Origin: Priestia abyssalis
GTDB taxonomy: Bacteria; Bacillota; Bacilli; Bacillales; Bacillaceae_H
Direction of reading: 5' to 3'
Length of the DNA: 64,000 bases
NCBI RefSeq assembly: GCF_002019595.1
Contig: NZ_KV917369.1
Location: 5,438,326-5,502,325 of the forward strand
The position numbers were made by a program, and so were the translations under genes. Positions 53,731-61,989 of the stretch are shown here, in pieces. The notes under the pieces were generated by a model that saw only the letters and a program-made list of their open reading frames with translations, was not told the DNA's origin and ran no database searches. Within the stretch, counting starts at the first letter, position 1; each line of letters begins with the position of its first letter.

Positions 53731-53756
53731 GTTTCGTCTTCTGCAAGACAGGCTAT
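53731..53756 (+). promoter_or_regulatory. Candidate sigma-B promoter
   Basis: GTTTCG (53731-53736), 14 bp, GGCTAT (53751-53756) approximates the sigma-B consensus GTTTAA-N12-15-GGGTAT, about 100 bp before a YflT-type general stress gene. Confidence 0.45.
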
Positions 53757-53854
53757 ATATTAACCAAGATAATCATTTGCAGCTGCAATTCTACTTGATT
53801 CTCGTGTTATAACACAAACGAACAAGACAATAAATATTCAGGAGGTTATGTAAA

Positions 53855-54181
53855 ATGTTAAATGTAAAAGTAGTGGAAAATGGTGTACAAGCAAAAGAGA
53901 CAATTGAACAATTTATGCGTCAAGGGTTTACAAAGGATGATATTTACTTATTTGCACACGGCAAAGATCGTTCTGAACACCTAACGGAAGCAACGGATAC
54001 GAACGATGTTGGAATAAGCGAGCAGGGCTTCTTTGATAAACTATCCAATGTCTTCCGTTCACGAGGAGACGAACTTCGCTCTAAAATGCAGTCAGTAGGC
54101 TTATCTGAAGCTGAAGCTGAACAATATGAGATGGAACTAGACCGCGGCCGCGTAGTCGTTGTTGCAACAAAGGCAGCATAA
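53855..54181 (+). CDS. YflT-type general stress protein (17M domain)
   Basis: This 108-residue soluble protein of the YflT / general stress protein 17M family has an N-terminal ferredoxin-like half (VKVVENGVQAKETIEQFMRQ, DDIYLFAHGKDRSEHLTEA), then a helical second half and a short strand RGRVVVVATKA. Family members are sigma-B controlled in B. subtilis and of unknown biochemical role. The ribosome site is CAGGAGGT and a sigma-B-like promoter lies upstream. Its terminator is shared with the alanine symporter. Confidence 0.8.
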   Translation: MLNVKVVENGVQAKETIEQFMRQGFTKDDIYLFAHGKDRSEHLTEATDTNDVGISEQGFFDKLSNVFRSRGDELRSKMQSVGLSEAEAEQYEMELDRGRVVVVATKAA

Positions 54182-54200
54182 TCGAAGGAACTGTGCATAA

Positions 54201-54234
54201 TAAAAAGGAGGCTCGAATTCGAGCCTCCTTTTTA
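54201..54234. terminator. Bidirectional terminator, perfect 34-bp palindrome
   Basis: TAAAAAGGAGGCTCGAA and its exact complement, with no loop base between, ending in A- and T-runs. It serves the stress gene (plus) and the symporter (minus). Confidence 0.8.
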
Positions 54235-55650
54235 TTAGCTTGCTTTTTTCATGCTTTTTTCTGCTGCTTTATAATGGTTCTCAAAGTAATCGTTCGTTTC
54301 GCTTACAATTACTTTATAAAGAAGAATAAGAGCCACTAAGTTTGGAATCATCATTAATGCATTGGCCATATCTGCAAACGCCCATACAACCGCTAAGTTT
54401 GCTACTGCTCCCAATCCTGTAGCGAATACGTAGACTGCACGGTATGCCATAATTCCTTTTGTACCTACAAGATACTCAAAGCATTTCTCGCCATATACGT
54501 ACCAGCCTACAATGGTAGAGAATCCGAAGAAGATAACAGAAAATGCTACAATGTACTCACCAGCTTTACCTAATACAGATGCGAAAGCTGCAGATGTTAA
54601 AGCACCGCCTTCTAGTCCAGCATCATGCGGCACACCAGAAAGAACGCCGCCTGTCGGATCCCAGAACCCTGTCATCATCAATACAAGGCCTGTCATTGTA
54701 CAAACGATAATCGTTACGATAAACGTCCCTGTCATTGCCACTAATGCTTGTTTAACAGGATGGTCTGCACGTGCGTTACCCGCGATTAATGCCGCTGTAC
54801 CTAAACCAGCTTCGTTTGAGAAGATTCCACGAGAAACCCCGCTGCGAATGGCTTCTGTTACCACAATCCCTGCAAATCCGCCTGTTGCTGCGATAGGCGA
54901 AAAAGCATATTGGAAAATTAGTTTAAAAGAAGGAATAATTTGGTCAGCATTTAAAATAATAATTAAGATTGCTCCACCAATATATAAGAATGCCATCATC
55001 GGAACGAAAAATCCGGCTACTGTACTAATACGTTGAATACCGCCAAAGATAATTAAAAATGTTAAAACAGCTAATACAATTCCTGTTGTTAAACCGCTGA
55101 TACCAAAACTTTGATCCATAACACTTGCAATCGTATTGGACTGAACACTGTTACCAATACCTAAAGCTGCGAATGCACCGAATAAAGCGAATGCAACCGC
55201 TAACCATTTCCATTTCTTACCTAACCCTCGTTCTACATAATACATCGGACCGCCTGAATATTCACCATTTGCATTTTTCACTCGATATTTCATGGCCAAT
55301 AATGCTTCTGCATACTTAGTGGCCATTCCCAGTAGTCCTACAACCCACATCCAGAAGATTGCACCTGGTCCACCAATTGTAATGGCTGTCGCTACCCCTG
55401 CAATATTACCATTACCAATAGTTGCAGCAAGCGCTGTCATTAATGCCTTAAAATTACTTACATCGCCTTCTGCTTTTGCATCGTCTTCTTTCTCTCTAGA
55501 AAAGCCTAGCTTGAACGCATAACCTAATCGACGGAACTGTAAACCTCTTAACATGATTGTTAAAAATAAGCCTGTCCCAAATAAAAGAATCAAACTAGGA
55601 GTTCCCCATAAAACTCCATTAATCTTACCCATGATATCTAAGATTCCCAT
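54235..55650 (-). CDS. Sodium:alanine symporter (AGCS family)
   Basis: This 471-residue membrane carrier has about ten to eleven transmembrane segments. The AGCS signature is clear: ATIGNGNIAGVATAITIGGPGA, GGPMYYVERGLGKKWKW and RGIFSNEAGLGTAALIAGNA, which includes the substrate- and Na-binding stretch. It should import alanine or glycine with sodium. It is divergent from adeR and close to ald and alr, so alanine is the likely substrate. It resembles AlsT of B. subtilis, although paralogues differ (AlsT is linked to glutamine), so I give no symbol. Confidence 0.88.
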   Translation of the reverse strand: MGILDIMGKINGVLWGTPSLILLFGTGLFLTIMLRGLQFRRLGYAFKLGFSREKEDDAKAEGDVSNFKALMTALAATIGNGNIAGVATAITIGGPGAIFWMWVVGLLGMATKYAEALLAMKYRVKNANGEYSGGPMYYVERGLGKKWKWLAVAFALFGAFAALGIGNSVQSNTIASVMDQSFGISGLTTGIVLAVLTFLIIFGGIQRISTVAGFFVPMMAFLYIGGAILIIILNADQIIPSFKLIFQYAFSPIAATGGFAGIVVTEAIRSGVSRGIFSNEAGLGTAALIAGNARADHPVKQALVAMTGTFIVTIIVCTMTGLVLMMTGFWDPTGGVLSGVPHDAGLEGGALTSAAFASVLGKAGEYIVAFSVIFFGFSTIVGWYVYGEKCFEYLVGTKGIMAYRAVYVFATGLGAVANLAVVWAFADMANALMMIPNLVALILLYKVIVSETNDYFENHYKAAEKSMKKAS

Positions 55651-55738
55651 ATTTTTTCTCCCCTTTAACTCCTGATAACGCTTACATTTAGTAAGCTGAA
55701 GTTAAGAATTTAAAACCTTCTGTGACATAATTCTAACA

Positions 55739-55748
55739 TTTTTGTGAA
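55739..55748 (+). promoter_or_regulatory. TTTTTGTGAA motif in the symporter-adeR gap
   Basis: This 10-mer recurs exactly at 57127-57136 upstream of ald, with similar A/T flanks. It could be an AdeR recognition element shared by the divergent symporter gene and ald. Confidence 0.3.
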
Positions 55749-55894
55749 CAAATTTTTATTGTGTAAATCATAAAAAATTAAGGTATAATTTTGTTGATTT
55801 ATACAAATGATCAATTCGCAACGTGTATAAGAATAACAGAAAAATTAAAACAAATCAAATATATTAGAATAAGAAGGAGCGAAGGATATTTAGT

Positions 55895-57118
55895 ATGAAA
55901 AATGATCCTTTTAAAGCTAATTTTGACAGTCTCGAAGAGTTTGCGGATGTCGTGAGCGAAGTATTACATTGCCCTATTACCATTGAAGATGCAAACCACC
56001 GGTTGCTGGCATATAGCACGCATGATGAAAGAACGGATTCTGCAAGGATTGCGACGATTATTGGACGCCGAGTGCCTGAAAAAGTTATTAATAATCTTTG
56101 GAAAGAAGGGGTCATCCCCTCTCTTTTAAGTAGTCGTGAACCCATCCGTGTGAAAAGTATGGATGATATAGGACTAGGGGATCGTGTAGCAGTTTCTATA
56201 TGGAAAAAGGAAGAAATATTAGGTTTCATTTGGGCTCTGGAAATTGATAAATCACTAAATGAACAAGACTTGTCTCTCTTAATGAAAGCAGCTGAAACAG
56301 CTAAGAACAAACTATTACAGTTGCAAAATCGTAAACATAAAAAGGAAGAACGGTTTCAAGAGTTCTTTTGGAAGCTGCTAACAGGGCATATTCATTCCAA
56401 TGAAGAAATTAAGGATAACTTCCATTTACTGCAAATACAACCGCCGTCTTTATTTGCAGTTGCAGCTTTTCAGTTCCAAGAGGATATAACAACAGAAGAA
56501 GAAAAACAAATTTCTTATCTTTTAACAACCAACCAACGATTAAAAATCATGCTTCATACAGTCGACCATCATCAACTTATCTTATTGATTTCACTCGATA
56601 AGGTCGAGCAGCCGCTAAGAGAGTTGACGCAATTTGTGGAAGCATTCGTTCATAAAATGGAAGAGAGATTTGGAGTAGAGGCGATTAAACCTTCTTTCAG
56701 CGGCGTCTACAGCGATTACCAAAAAATCGAAAAAGCATACCGTGAAGCGTTGACCGTCTTATCGATGAAAGAAAAATTTCCTTCCGAGGTAAATGAAATT
56801 CATAGTTATCAAAATTTAGGCGTGTATCAATTCATTGATGTTCTTTTAGAGAAACGAACAAAGGAAGGATATGAAAACCATGCCTTGATGAAACTCCAGG
56901 AGTATGACCAGAAGCATAATAGCGATCTGATTGAAACATTAGAAGTATTTTTGAACAAGGATAATAATGTTAATGAAGCAGCCAGAGCGTTAAACGTTCA
57001 TACCAATACGCTAAATTATAGGTTGAAACGTATTAGCGAGATCGGCGAGATTAATTTGAAAGACCCAAACCAAAAGATGACTCTTTATCTCGATCTTAAA
57101 ATTGAGAAGTTCAAGTGA
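55895..57118 (+). CDS. adeR: PucR-family alanine dehydrogenase regulator AdeR
   Basis: This 407-residue transcription factor of the PucR/CdaR family has an N-terminal sensor region with GAF-like pattern (about 20-145: LHCPITIEDANHRLLAYSTH), a middle GGDEF-related domain without catalytic residues, and a C-terminal PucR helix-turn-helix (about 350-405: LEVFLNKDNNVNEAARALNV, HTNTLNYRLKRISEI). B. subtilis AdeR (YukF), a PucR-type activator, is encoded beside ald and responds to alanine. The same adjacency here, 136 bp before ald, supports the name. Confidence 0.85.
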   Translation: MKNDPFKANFDSLEEFADVVSEVLHCPITIEDANHRLLAYSTHDERTDSARIATIIGRRVPEKVINNLWKEGVIPSLLSSREPIRVKSMDDIGLGDRVAVSIWKKEEILGFIWALEIDKSLNEQDLSLLMKAAETAKNKLLQLQNRKHKKEERFQEFFWKLLTGHIHSNEEIKDNFHLLQIQPPSLFAVAAFQFQEDITTEEEKQISYLLTTNQRLKIMLHTVDHHQLILLISLDKVEQPLRELTQFVEAFVHKMEERFGVEAIKPSFSGVYSDYQKIEKAYREALTVLSMKEKFPSEVNEIHSYQNLGVYQFIDVLLEKRTKEGYENHALMKLQEYDQKHNSDLIETLEVFLNKDNNVNEAARALNVHTNTLNYRLKRISEIGEINLKDPNQKMTLYLDLKIEKFK

Positions 57119-57126
57119 TTGTGAAC

Positions 57127-57136
57127 TTTTTGTGAA
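57127..57136 (+). promoter_or_regulatory. TTTTTGTGAA motif upstream of ald
   Basis: Second exact copy of the 10-mer at 55739-55748; TGTGAA also occurs at 57120-57125 and CGTGAA further on. A TATACT -10-like hexamer lies at 57200-57205. Candidate AdeR-dependent control region of ald. Confidence 0.35.
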
Positions 57137-57254
57137 AAACAACAAAAAACCGTGAAATCTTTCTCCTTTATCAACAAAGAAAAAATACAAAAAACATTTT
57201 ATACTGAAGTCACAAAGAAACAAAACGCAAGTTGCTAAGGGAGGAAATCACGAT

Positions 57255-58391
57255 ATGATGATTATCGGTGTACCTGGAGAAATTAAAAATAATGAAAATC
57301 GCGTTGCTCTTACTCCTGCTGGGGTAGTATCATTCTTAAACGCTGGACATAAAGTTTTAGTAGAAAAAGACGCTGGTATTGGAAGCGGTTTCACTAATGA
57401 AGATTACATTGCTGCTGGTGCAGAAGTTATTGAAAGCGCTGCAGATGTATGGGCTCAAGCTGACATGATCATGAAAGTTAAAGAGCCTCTTGAAAGCGAG
57501 TATAAGTACTTCCGTCCTGGTTTAATTCTATTCACATATTTACACTTAGCTGCTGAGCCTTCTTTAGCTCAAGCTCTTAAAGATTCAGGCGTTATCGCTA
57601 TCGCATATGAAACGGTAGCAGTAAATCGCACTCTTCCACTTCTTACACCAATGAGTGAAGTAGCTGGTCGTATGGCTGCACAAATTGGTGCACAATTCTT
57701 ACAAAAAACAAACGGCGGCCAAGGTATCCTTCTTGCAGGCGTTCCTGGCGTAAACCGTGGTAAAGTAACCATTATTGGTGGCGGTATCGTAGGAACAAAC
57801 GCTGCGAAAATGGCAATTGGTCTAGGTGCGGATGTAACAATCATCGACTTAAGCGCTGATCGTTTACGTCAATTAGATGATATTTTCGGCAACCAAATCA
57901 AAACGTTAATGTCTAACCCATTCAATATCGCAGAAGCTGTAAAAGAAGCAGATCTTTTAATCGGTGCAGTATTAATTCCGGGTGCAAAAGCTCCTAAGCT
58001 TGTAACGGAAGAAATGGTTAAAACGATGAAACCTGGTTCAGTTATCGTAGACGTTGCCATCGACCAAGGCGGCGTAGTTGAAACATGCGACCATGTAACA
58101 ACTCACGACAACCCAACATTCGAAAAACACGGTGTTGTTCACTACTCAGTTGCAAACATGCCTGGTGCGGTTCCAAGAACGTCTACACTTGCTTTAACGA
58201 ATGTAACGGTTCCTTACGCATTGCAAATTGCAAACAAAGGCGCATTCAAAGCAATCGCTGAAAACGATGCATTAAAGCTTGGCGTAAACGTAGCAAACGG
58301 CGAAATTACGTACGAAGCAGTAGCAAAAGACCTTGGTTACAATTATGTAACTGTTGAAAAAGCTCTTGAAAAAGAATTAGCAGCTAACTAA
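57255..58391 (+). CDS. ald: Alanine dehydrogenase
   Basis: Ald deaminates L-alanine to pyruvate and ammonia with NAD. The 378-residue protein has the substrate domain MIIGVPGEIKNNENRVALTP (Arg15/Lys-type contacts), the loop MKVKEPLESEYKYF, the catalytic His in LFTYLHLAAEP, and the NAD fold KVTIIGGGIVGTNAAKMA. Two adjacent ATGs exist; either suits GGGAGG. In Bacillus it supports growth on alanine and normal sporulation. It is flanked by adeR and alr, with a terminator between ald and alr. Confidence 0.96.
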   Translation: MMIIGVPGEIKNNENRVALTPAGVVSFLNAGHKVLVEKDAGIGSGFTNEDYIAAGAEVIESAADVWAQADMIMKVKEPLESEYKYFRPGLILFTYLHLAAEPSLAQALKDSGVIAIAYETVAVNRTLPLLTPMSEVAGRMAAQIGAQFLQKTNGGQGILLAGVPGVNRGKVTIIGGGIVGTNAAKMAIGLGADVTIIDLSADRLRQLDDIFGNQIKTLMSNPFNIAEAVKEADLLIGAVLIPGAKAPKLVTEEMVKTMKPGSVIVDVAIDQGGVVETCDHVTTHDNPTFEKHGVVHYSVANMPGAVPRTSTLALTNVTVPYALQIANKGAFKAIAENDALKLGVNVANGEITYEAVAKDLGYNYVTVEKALEKELAAN

Positions 58392-58420
58392 TCATTAACT
58401 TATTCGACCACAATATGCCT

Positions 58421-58452
58421 CCCCTCAAGAAGTTGCTCTTGAGGGGTTTTTT
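58421..58452 (+). terminator. ald terminator
   Basis: CCCCTCAAGA / TCTTGAGGGG followed by six T residues, 30 bp after the ald stop and ahead of alr. Confidence 0.85.
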
Positions 58453-58478
58453 ATACAGATATTCGGAGGGATGGAATC

Positions 58479-59660
58479 ATGAAGCACTATAGTTATCGGG
58501 ATACATGGGCCGAAATTTCATTAGAGGCTGTTCAACACAACGTTCAACAATTTAGATATTATATCGAGCAGCCGACAAAATTAATGGCTGTCGTTAAAGC
58601 TGATGGATACGGACATGGGGCCATCGAAATCGCCCAAACAGCCGTTCAGTCAGGAGCAGATTATTTGGCAGTTGCCCTTTTAGATGAAGCCTTAGAGTTA
58701 AGAAACGCAGGAATTTCCCAACCTATCCTCGTTTTAGGCTATACTCCTGTTCACTCCGTAAAGAAAGCGATTACAGAAAATGTCGCACTAACGGTTTTTT
58801 GTGACGATGTACTCAATGAAGTCATCTATCAAGCAGGACAACTTAAACAAACAGTCCCCATTCATCTAAAAATTGACAGCGGGATGTCACGAATTGGGGT
58901 CACCTCAAAAGAAGAGGCATTGAGATTGTCCCAAAAAACCGTTAACTCCCCTTTCGTATATTTGGAAGGAATTTTTACCCATTTTGCGAACGCAGACAGT
59001 GAAGATCCATCTTATACCCGTGAACAATTTACACGCTTCATGGAAATGGTTCAATCGATCGAAGAGGAAAACATTCATATTCCAATCAAACATTGCTGCA
59101 ACAGCGCAGCAACGATGAATTTTCCCGATATGCATCTAGACATGGTCCGCGTCGGAATCGCCTTATATGGTTTGTATCCTGCCGCTTCCTTAAAAGGGCA
59201 TTCCATAAAGCTTCGACAGGCAATGAGCCTAAAAACGAAAATTGCGGCTTTAAAAACGGTTCCTGCCGGTCAGCCGATCAGCTATGGATGCACCTTTACC
59301 CCTCCTTCTGACAGCCTCATTGCGACCTTGCCTATCGGTTATGCAGACGGGGTTTCCCGCCTTCTCTCCAATCGCGGAAAGGTATTAACCCGGGGTCAAA
59401 CAGCTCCTGTGGCAGGACGAGTTTGCATGGATCAAATGATGATTGATGTGTCTCATATTAAGGGTAGCAGCATCGGAGACGAAGTAACACTGTTTGGCCA
59501 AAGTCAACAGTCTTTCCAATCAGTCGATGACATCGCCTCGCTCATGGGAACCATCAATTACGAGGTAGTTTGTTTAATCGGAAAACGTGTGCCTCGTATT
59601 TATATTAAAGAAAATCCACACCTACTAGCTGTATATGATAAAGAGTACATTACTCTCTAA
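58479..59660 (+). CDS. alr: Alanine racemase
   Basis: Alr interconverts L- and D-alanine using pyridoxal phosphate. The 393-residue fold-type III enzyme has the cofactor lysine Lys40 in MAVVKADGYGHGA, the KIDSGMSRIGV arginine region, and the catalytic tyrosine in QPISYGCTFTP. It begins 26 bp after the ald terminator with AGGGATGG-type spacing. Next to ald and a transporter its role may be catabolic (feeding D-alanine to Ald), as with DadX, but it may equally supply D-alanine for cell wall. Its stop codon abuts a MITE-like repeat. Confidence 0.93.
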   Translation: MKHYSYRDTWAEISLEAVQHNVQQFRYYIEQPTKLMAVVKADGYGHGAIEIAQTAVQSGADYLAVALLDEALELRNAGISQPILVLGYTPVHSVKKAITENVALTVFCDDVLNEVIYQAGQLKQTVPIHLKIDSGMSRIGVTSKEEALRLSQKTVNSPFVYLEGIFTHFANADSEDPSYTREQFTRFMEMVQSIEEENIHIPIKHCCNSAATMNFPDMHLDMVRVGIALYGLYPAASLKGHSIKLRQAMSLKTKIAALKTVPAGQPISYGCTFTPPSDSLIATLPIGYADGVSRLLSNRGKVLTRGQTAPVAGRVCMDQMMIDVSHIKGSSIGDEVTLFGQSQQSFQSVDDIASLMGTINYEVVCLIGKRVPRIYIKENPHLLAVYDKEYITL

Positions 59661-59811
59661 AAGAGGATGTTCAAAAAGTCCGGGAAAAATGACCGTCGAA
59701 TTTCGACGTCAGCTTGTCTCTCCGCTACTCACGTATTAACAGCATACGCTCCGTTGCTCGAGACGGCGCTTCCTTGAACTTCTCGGTCCTTTTTGTCCTC
59801 CTTTTTGAACA
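59661..59811 (+). repeat. ~155-bp repeat with terminal inverted repeats, copy 2
   Basis: It starts at the base after the alr stop: AAGAGGATGTTCAAAAAGTC, then GTCGAATTTC, CACGTATTAACAGC, CCTTGAACTTCTCGG, CCTTTTTGTCCTCC and TTTTTGAACACATACT. It aligns along its whole length with 12249-12404. Confidence 0.8.
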
Positions 59812-59883
59812 CATACTACAGGAAAACCTTCTCCGTCAAAATCTTACGGTACGTCGCTAAAGGGTAAAATTCTTCAACTAAAA

Positions 59884-59936
59884 AAGAACCTTCAAAGAAT
59901 CGATTCATTTCATCGAATTCTCCTGAAGGTTCTTTA
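59884..59936. terminator. Terminator of the HisC-like gene
   Basis: AAAGAACCTTCA / TGAAGGTTCTTT with T-runs on both strands. It serves the minus-strand aminotransferase and could stop alr readthrough. Confidence 0.7.
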
Positions 59937-60033
59937 TTTTCCCACTTCCGCTTTAGACAATGCTAACTACACACAATCCCTAAAAAGAGCGGATTTCCTC
60001 AACCGCCATTCAAAAGAAAAGCTTTCATCCTCT

Positions 60034-61137
60034 TCATAGAACTTCATGTAACGCATCAATAAACGCTTTCGTTTCTTCTTCTTTCCCAATTGATACGCGT
60101 AAAGATGTCGGCAGCCCATACCCTTTCAGAACCCGGACAATAATTCCTTTTTGAGCCAATTCTTGGAAGAGATGCTCTCCATTCATGTTAGTATCTACAT
60201 AAACGAAGTTACCATTTGATCGAATGTACTCAAAGCCTAATTGCTCGAATGCTCCATAAAGAAGCTGTTTCCCTTCTTCATTCAGCTGTTTTGATGCCTG
60301 GACATGCTCCAAATCATTCAAACTTGCGAGCGCTCCTGCTTGTGCAATTCCATTAACATTAAATGGCGGACGCACATGGTGAATGGCTTCTGTTAATACC
60401 ACACTGCCTATTCCATATCCAATACGGGCGGACGCAAGGGAATAAATCTTAGAGAATGTACGCACGATGAGAATATTTTCGTAATCGGAAATATATTTGA
60501 CGGCTGTCGAAAACTCTGGGTCATTGGCGTATTCATAATACGCCTCGTCAATAATGACGATGATATTTTTTGGTACACGTTTTAAGAAGGCTCCCATTTG
60601 TTCGTCCGAAATAATGGCTCCTGTTGGATTATTGGGATTACAAAGGCATATCATTTTTGTTTTTTCGGTAACAGATTGAAGGATTCCCTCTAAATCTGTG
60701 TCCAGCTGTCCTGACATAGGGACTTTGACAGGAACAGCCCCCATTAAATGAGCGGCTGCTTCATATTGAACAAATGTAACAGTCGGCATGATGACCTCAT
60801 CTTCAGGTTCCAAAAATGTTTGAGCAGCCAAATTAATCATGTCATCCGCTCCGTTTGACAACAAGACTTGCTCGCGTTGTACACCTTCCTTGCTTGCGAT
60901 CACTTCTTGAAGCTCTTCTCCCCTGGAACTCGGATATAAATTGGATGCTCTTATCGCTTGTTCCATTGCTTGAATGGCCTTGGAAGAAGGACCAAATGGA
61001 TTTTCATTAAAGGAAAGCTTATATACGTTCTCTTTTTGCAGTATTTTTTTTAATTCTTCAACAGGATAGTCAGCCATCTGACATACATAAGGAGTTAAAT
61101 TAGGATAGACCTTCCGAACTACCGTTTCAATATTCAT
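60034..61137 (-). CDS. HisC-like aminotransferase
   Basis: This 367-residue PLP enzyme is of the histidinol-phosphate aminotransferase family (fold type I): LSFNENPFGPSSKAI, NGADDMINLAAQTF, CLCNPNNPTGAIIS, IIDEAYYEYANDPEF, and the cofactor lysine in VRTFSKIYSLASARIGYGI. It is a lone gene, not in a his or aro operon, so its physiological substrate may be histidinol phosphate, phenylalanine/tyrosine or another amino acid; the family is broad. A decayed gene remnant lies just upstream on the same strand. Confidence 0.85.
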   Translation of the reverse strand: MNIETVVRKVYPNLTPYVCQMADYPVEELKKILQKENVYKLSFNENPFGPSSKAIQAMEQAIRASNLYPSSRGEELQEVIASKEGVQREQVLLSNGADDMINLAAQTFLEPEDEVIMPTVTFVQYEAAAHLMGAVPVKVPMSGQLDTDLEGILQSVTEKTKMICLCNPNNPTGAIISDEQMGAFLKRVPKNIIVIIDEAYYEYANDPEFSTAVKYISDYENILIVRTFSKIYSLASARIGYGIGSVVLTEAIHHVRPPFNVNGIAQAGALASLNDLEHVQASKQLNEEGKQLLYGAFEQLGFEYIRSNGNFVYVDTNMNGEHLFQELAQKGIIVRVLKGYGLPTSLRVSIGKEEETKAFIDALHEVL

Positions 61138-61164
61138 CGTTTATTCCTCATTTCATGGATATTT

Positions 61165-61558
61165 TTAATAGGGCTTCCCAATTTCATCTGCCCGCTGCAC
61201 AGCTTCTATCACCATTTGAGGTAACCTCAAATGGCATATTCGCCACATCTTCAATCGTCACAGCCACTTTTCTGAAATCCTCCCATTGGCTTGACGTTAA
61301 TTCTTTTATTCCCATTTCGACAATCCGATTTCTTGATAATAATGTTCGTTTGGGACGCTTCCCCTCCGTACCAAAGTGAACATTCCAATGATAGACCGCA
61401 TTTATCTAAACTTTGATGGAATATTTCTTCAATAATTTCTAAGCTCTTCTTCCATCTGATTAAAATGGATTTTTTCCAAACTTCCCGATCTAATCTCCCG
61501 CTTCTTTTAACACATTAGACTCTCAAACATATTGAGCGGGTCTGACTGTTACTTTCAT
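61165..61558 (-). pseudogene. Decayed gene remnant, unidentified
   Basis: On the minus strand a ribosome site and ATG (61558) open a frame MKVTVRPAQYV that meets stops within 12 codons. Further on, a readable stretch (HFGTEGKRPKRTLLSRNRIV, SQWEDFRKVAVTIEDVANMP) is followed by a frameshift into VIEAVQRADEIGKPY and a stop. The pieces look like one former protein of about 130 residues broken by several stops and a frameshift. I do not recognise the family. It ends 28 bp before the aminotransferase start. Confidence 0.5.
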
Positions 61559-61559
61559 C

Positions 61560-61890
61560 TCCCCACACCTTTTCTGAATTAAACGAAAATTGAATGTTTA
61601 TTTATAAATATAAATATCTCTATATGATATGTCAATATAGTATTTGAATAACAAAACATATTAAAGAATAAATATAAAATAATTTGAATGGATTATCTTG
61701 ATTTATAATAAAGTTTATTTTTTTCATATATTTTTTAAGAGGGTTATCATTATCTAGGAATATAAAATTAAAATAATCGTGTGATTTTTTTAGTCTCGAC
61801 AAAATGTATTCATCCACGAGCAGAAAACCGATGAAATTCATTTACAACCCAAGAAGAAGAAGCTACCATTATAATCAAAGTCGATGTCTA
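61560..61890. other. Very AT-rich intergenic stretch
   Basis: This roughly 330-bp stretch is distinctly richer in A and T than the surrounding genes, with long runs of ATAAATATAAATATC-like sequence. I see no convincing gene, promoter or repeat in it. It separates the decayed gene from pdxK and could be the scar of a lost insertion. Confidence 0.4.
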
Positions 61891-61896
61891 TTTATA

Positions 61897-61935
61897 AAAA
61901 TTGAGGTTTTATGCCCCTGTAGAGCGGGATAAAAT
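61897..61935 (-). repeat. Partial copy of the 'ATCCCGC' repeat
   Basis: Read on the minus strand, TTTATCCCGCTCTACAGGGG and CATAAAACCTCAA resemble the first part of the long repeat at 9329. The rest is missing. Confidence 0.4.
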
Positions 61936-61989
61936 ACACTCGAAGCATTATGACTAAAAATCAAATATCAACTAAGGAGGATCTTTTTT

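Noticed and set aside
61155..61379. 74-codon plus-strand frame
   Set aside because: It is antisense to the decayed minus-strand gene, whose codon pattern and ribosome site are the better explanation.
61632..61841. 69-codon minus-strand frame
   Set aside because: Composition is Ile/Phe/Asn/Lys-rich as expected from AT-rich noncoding DNA; no ribosome site.
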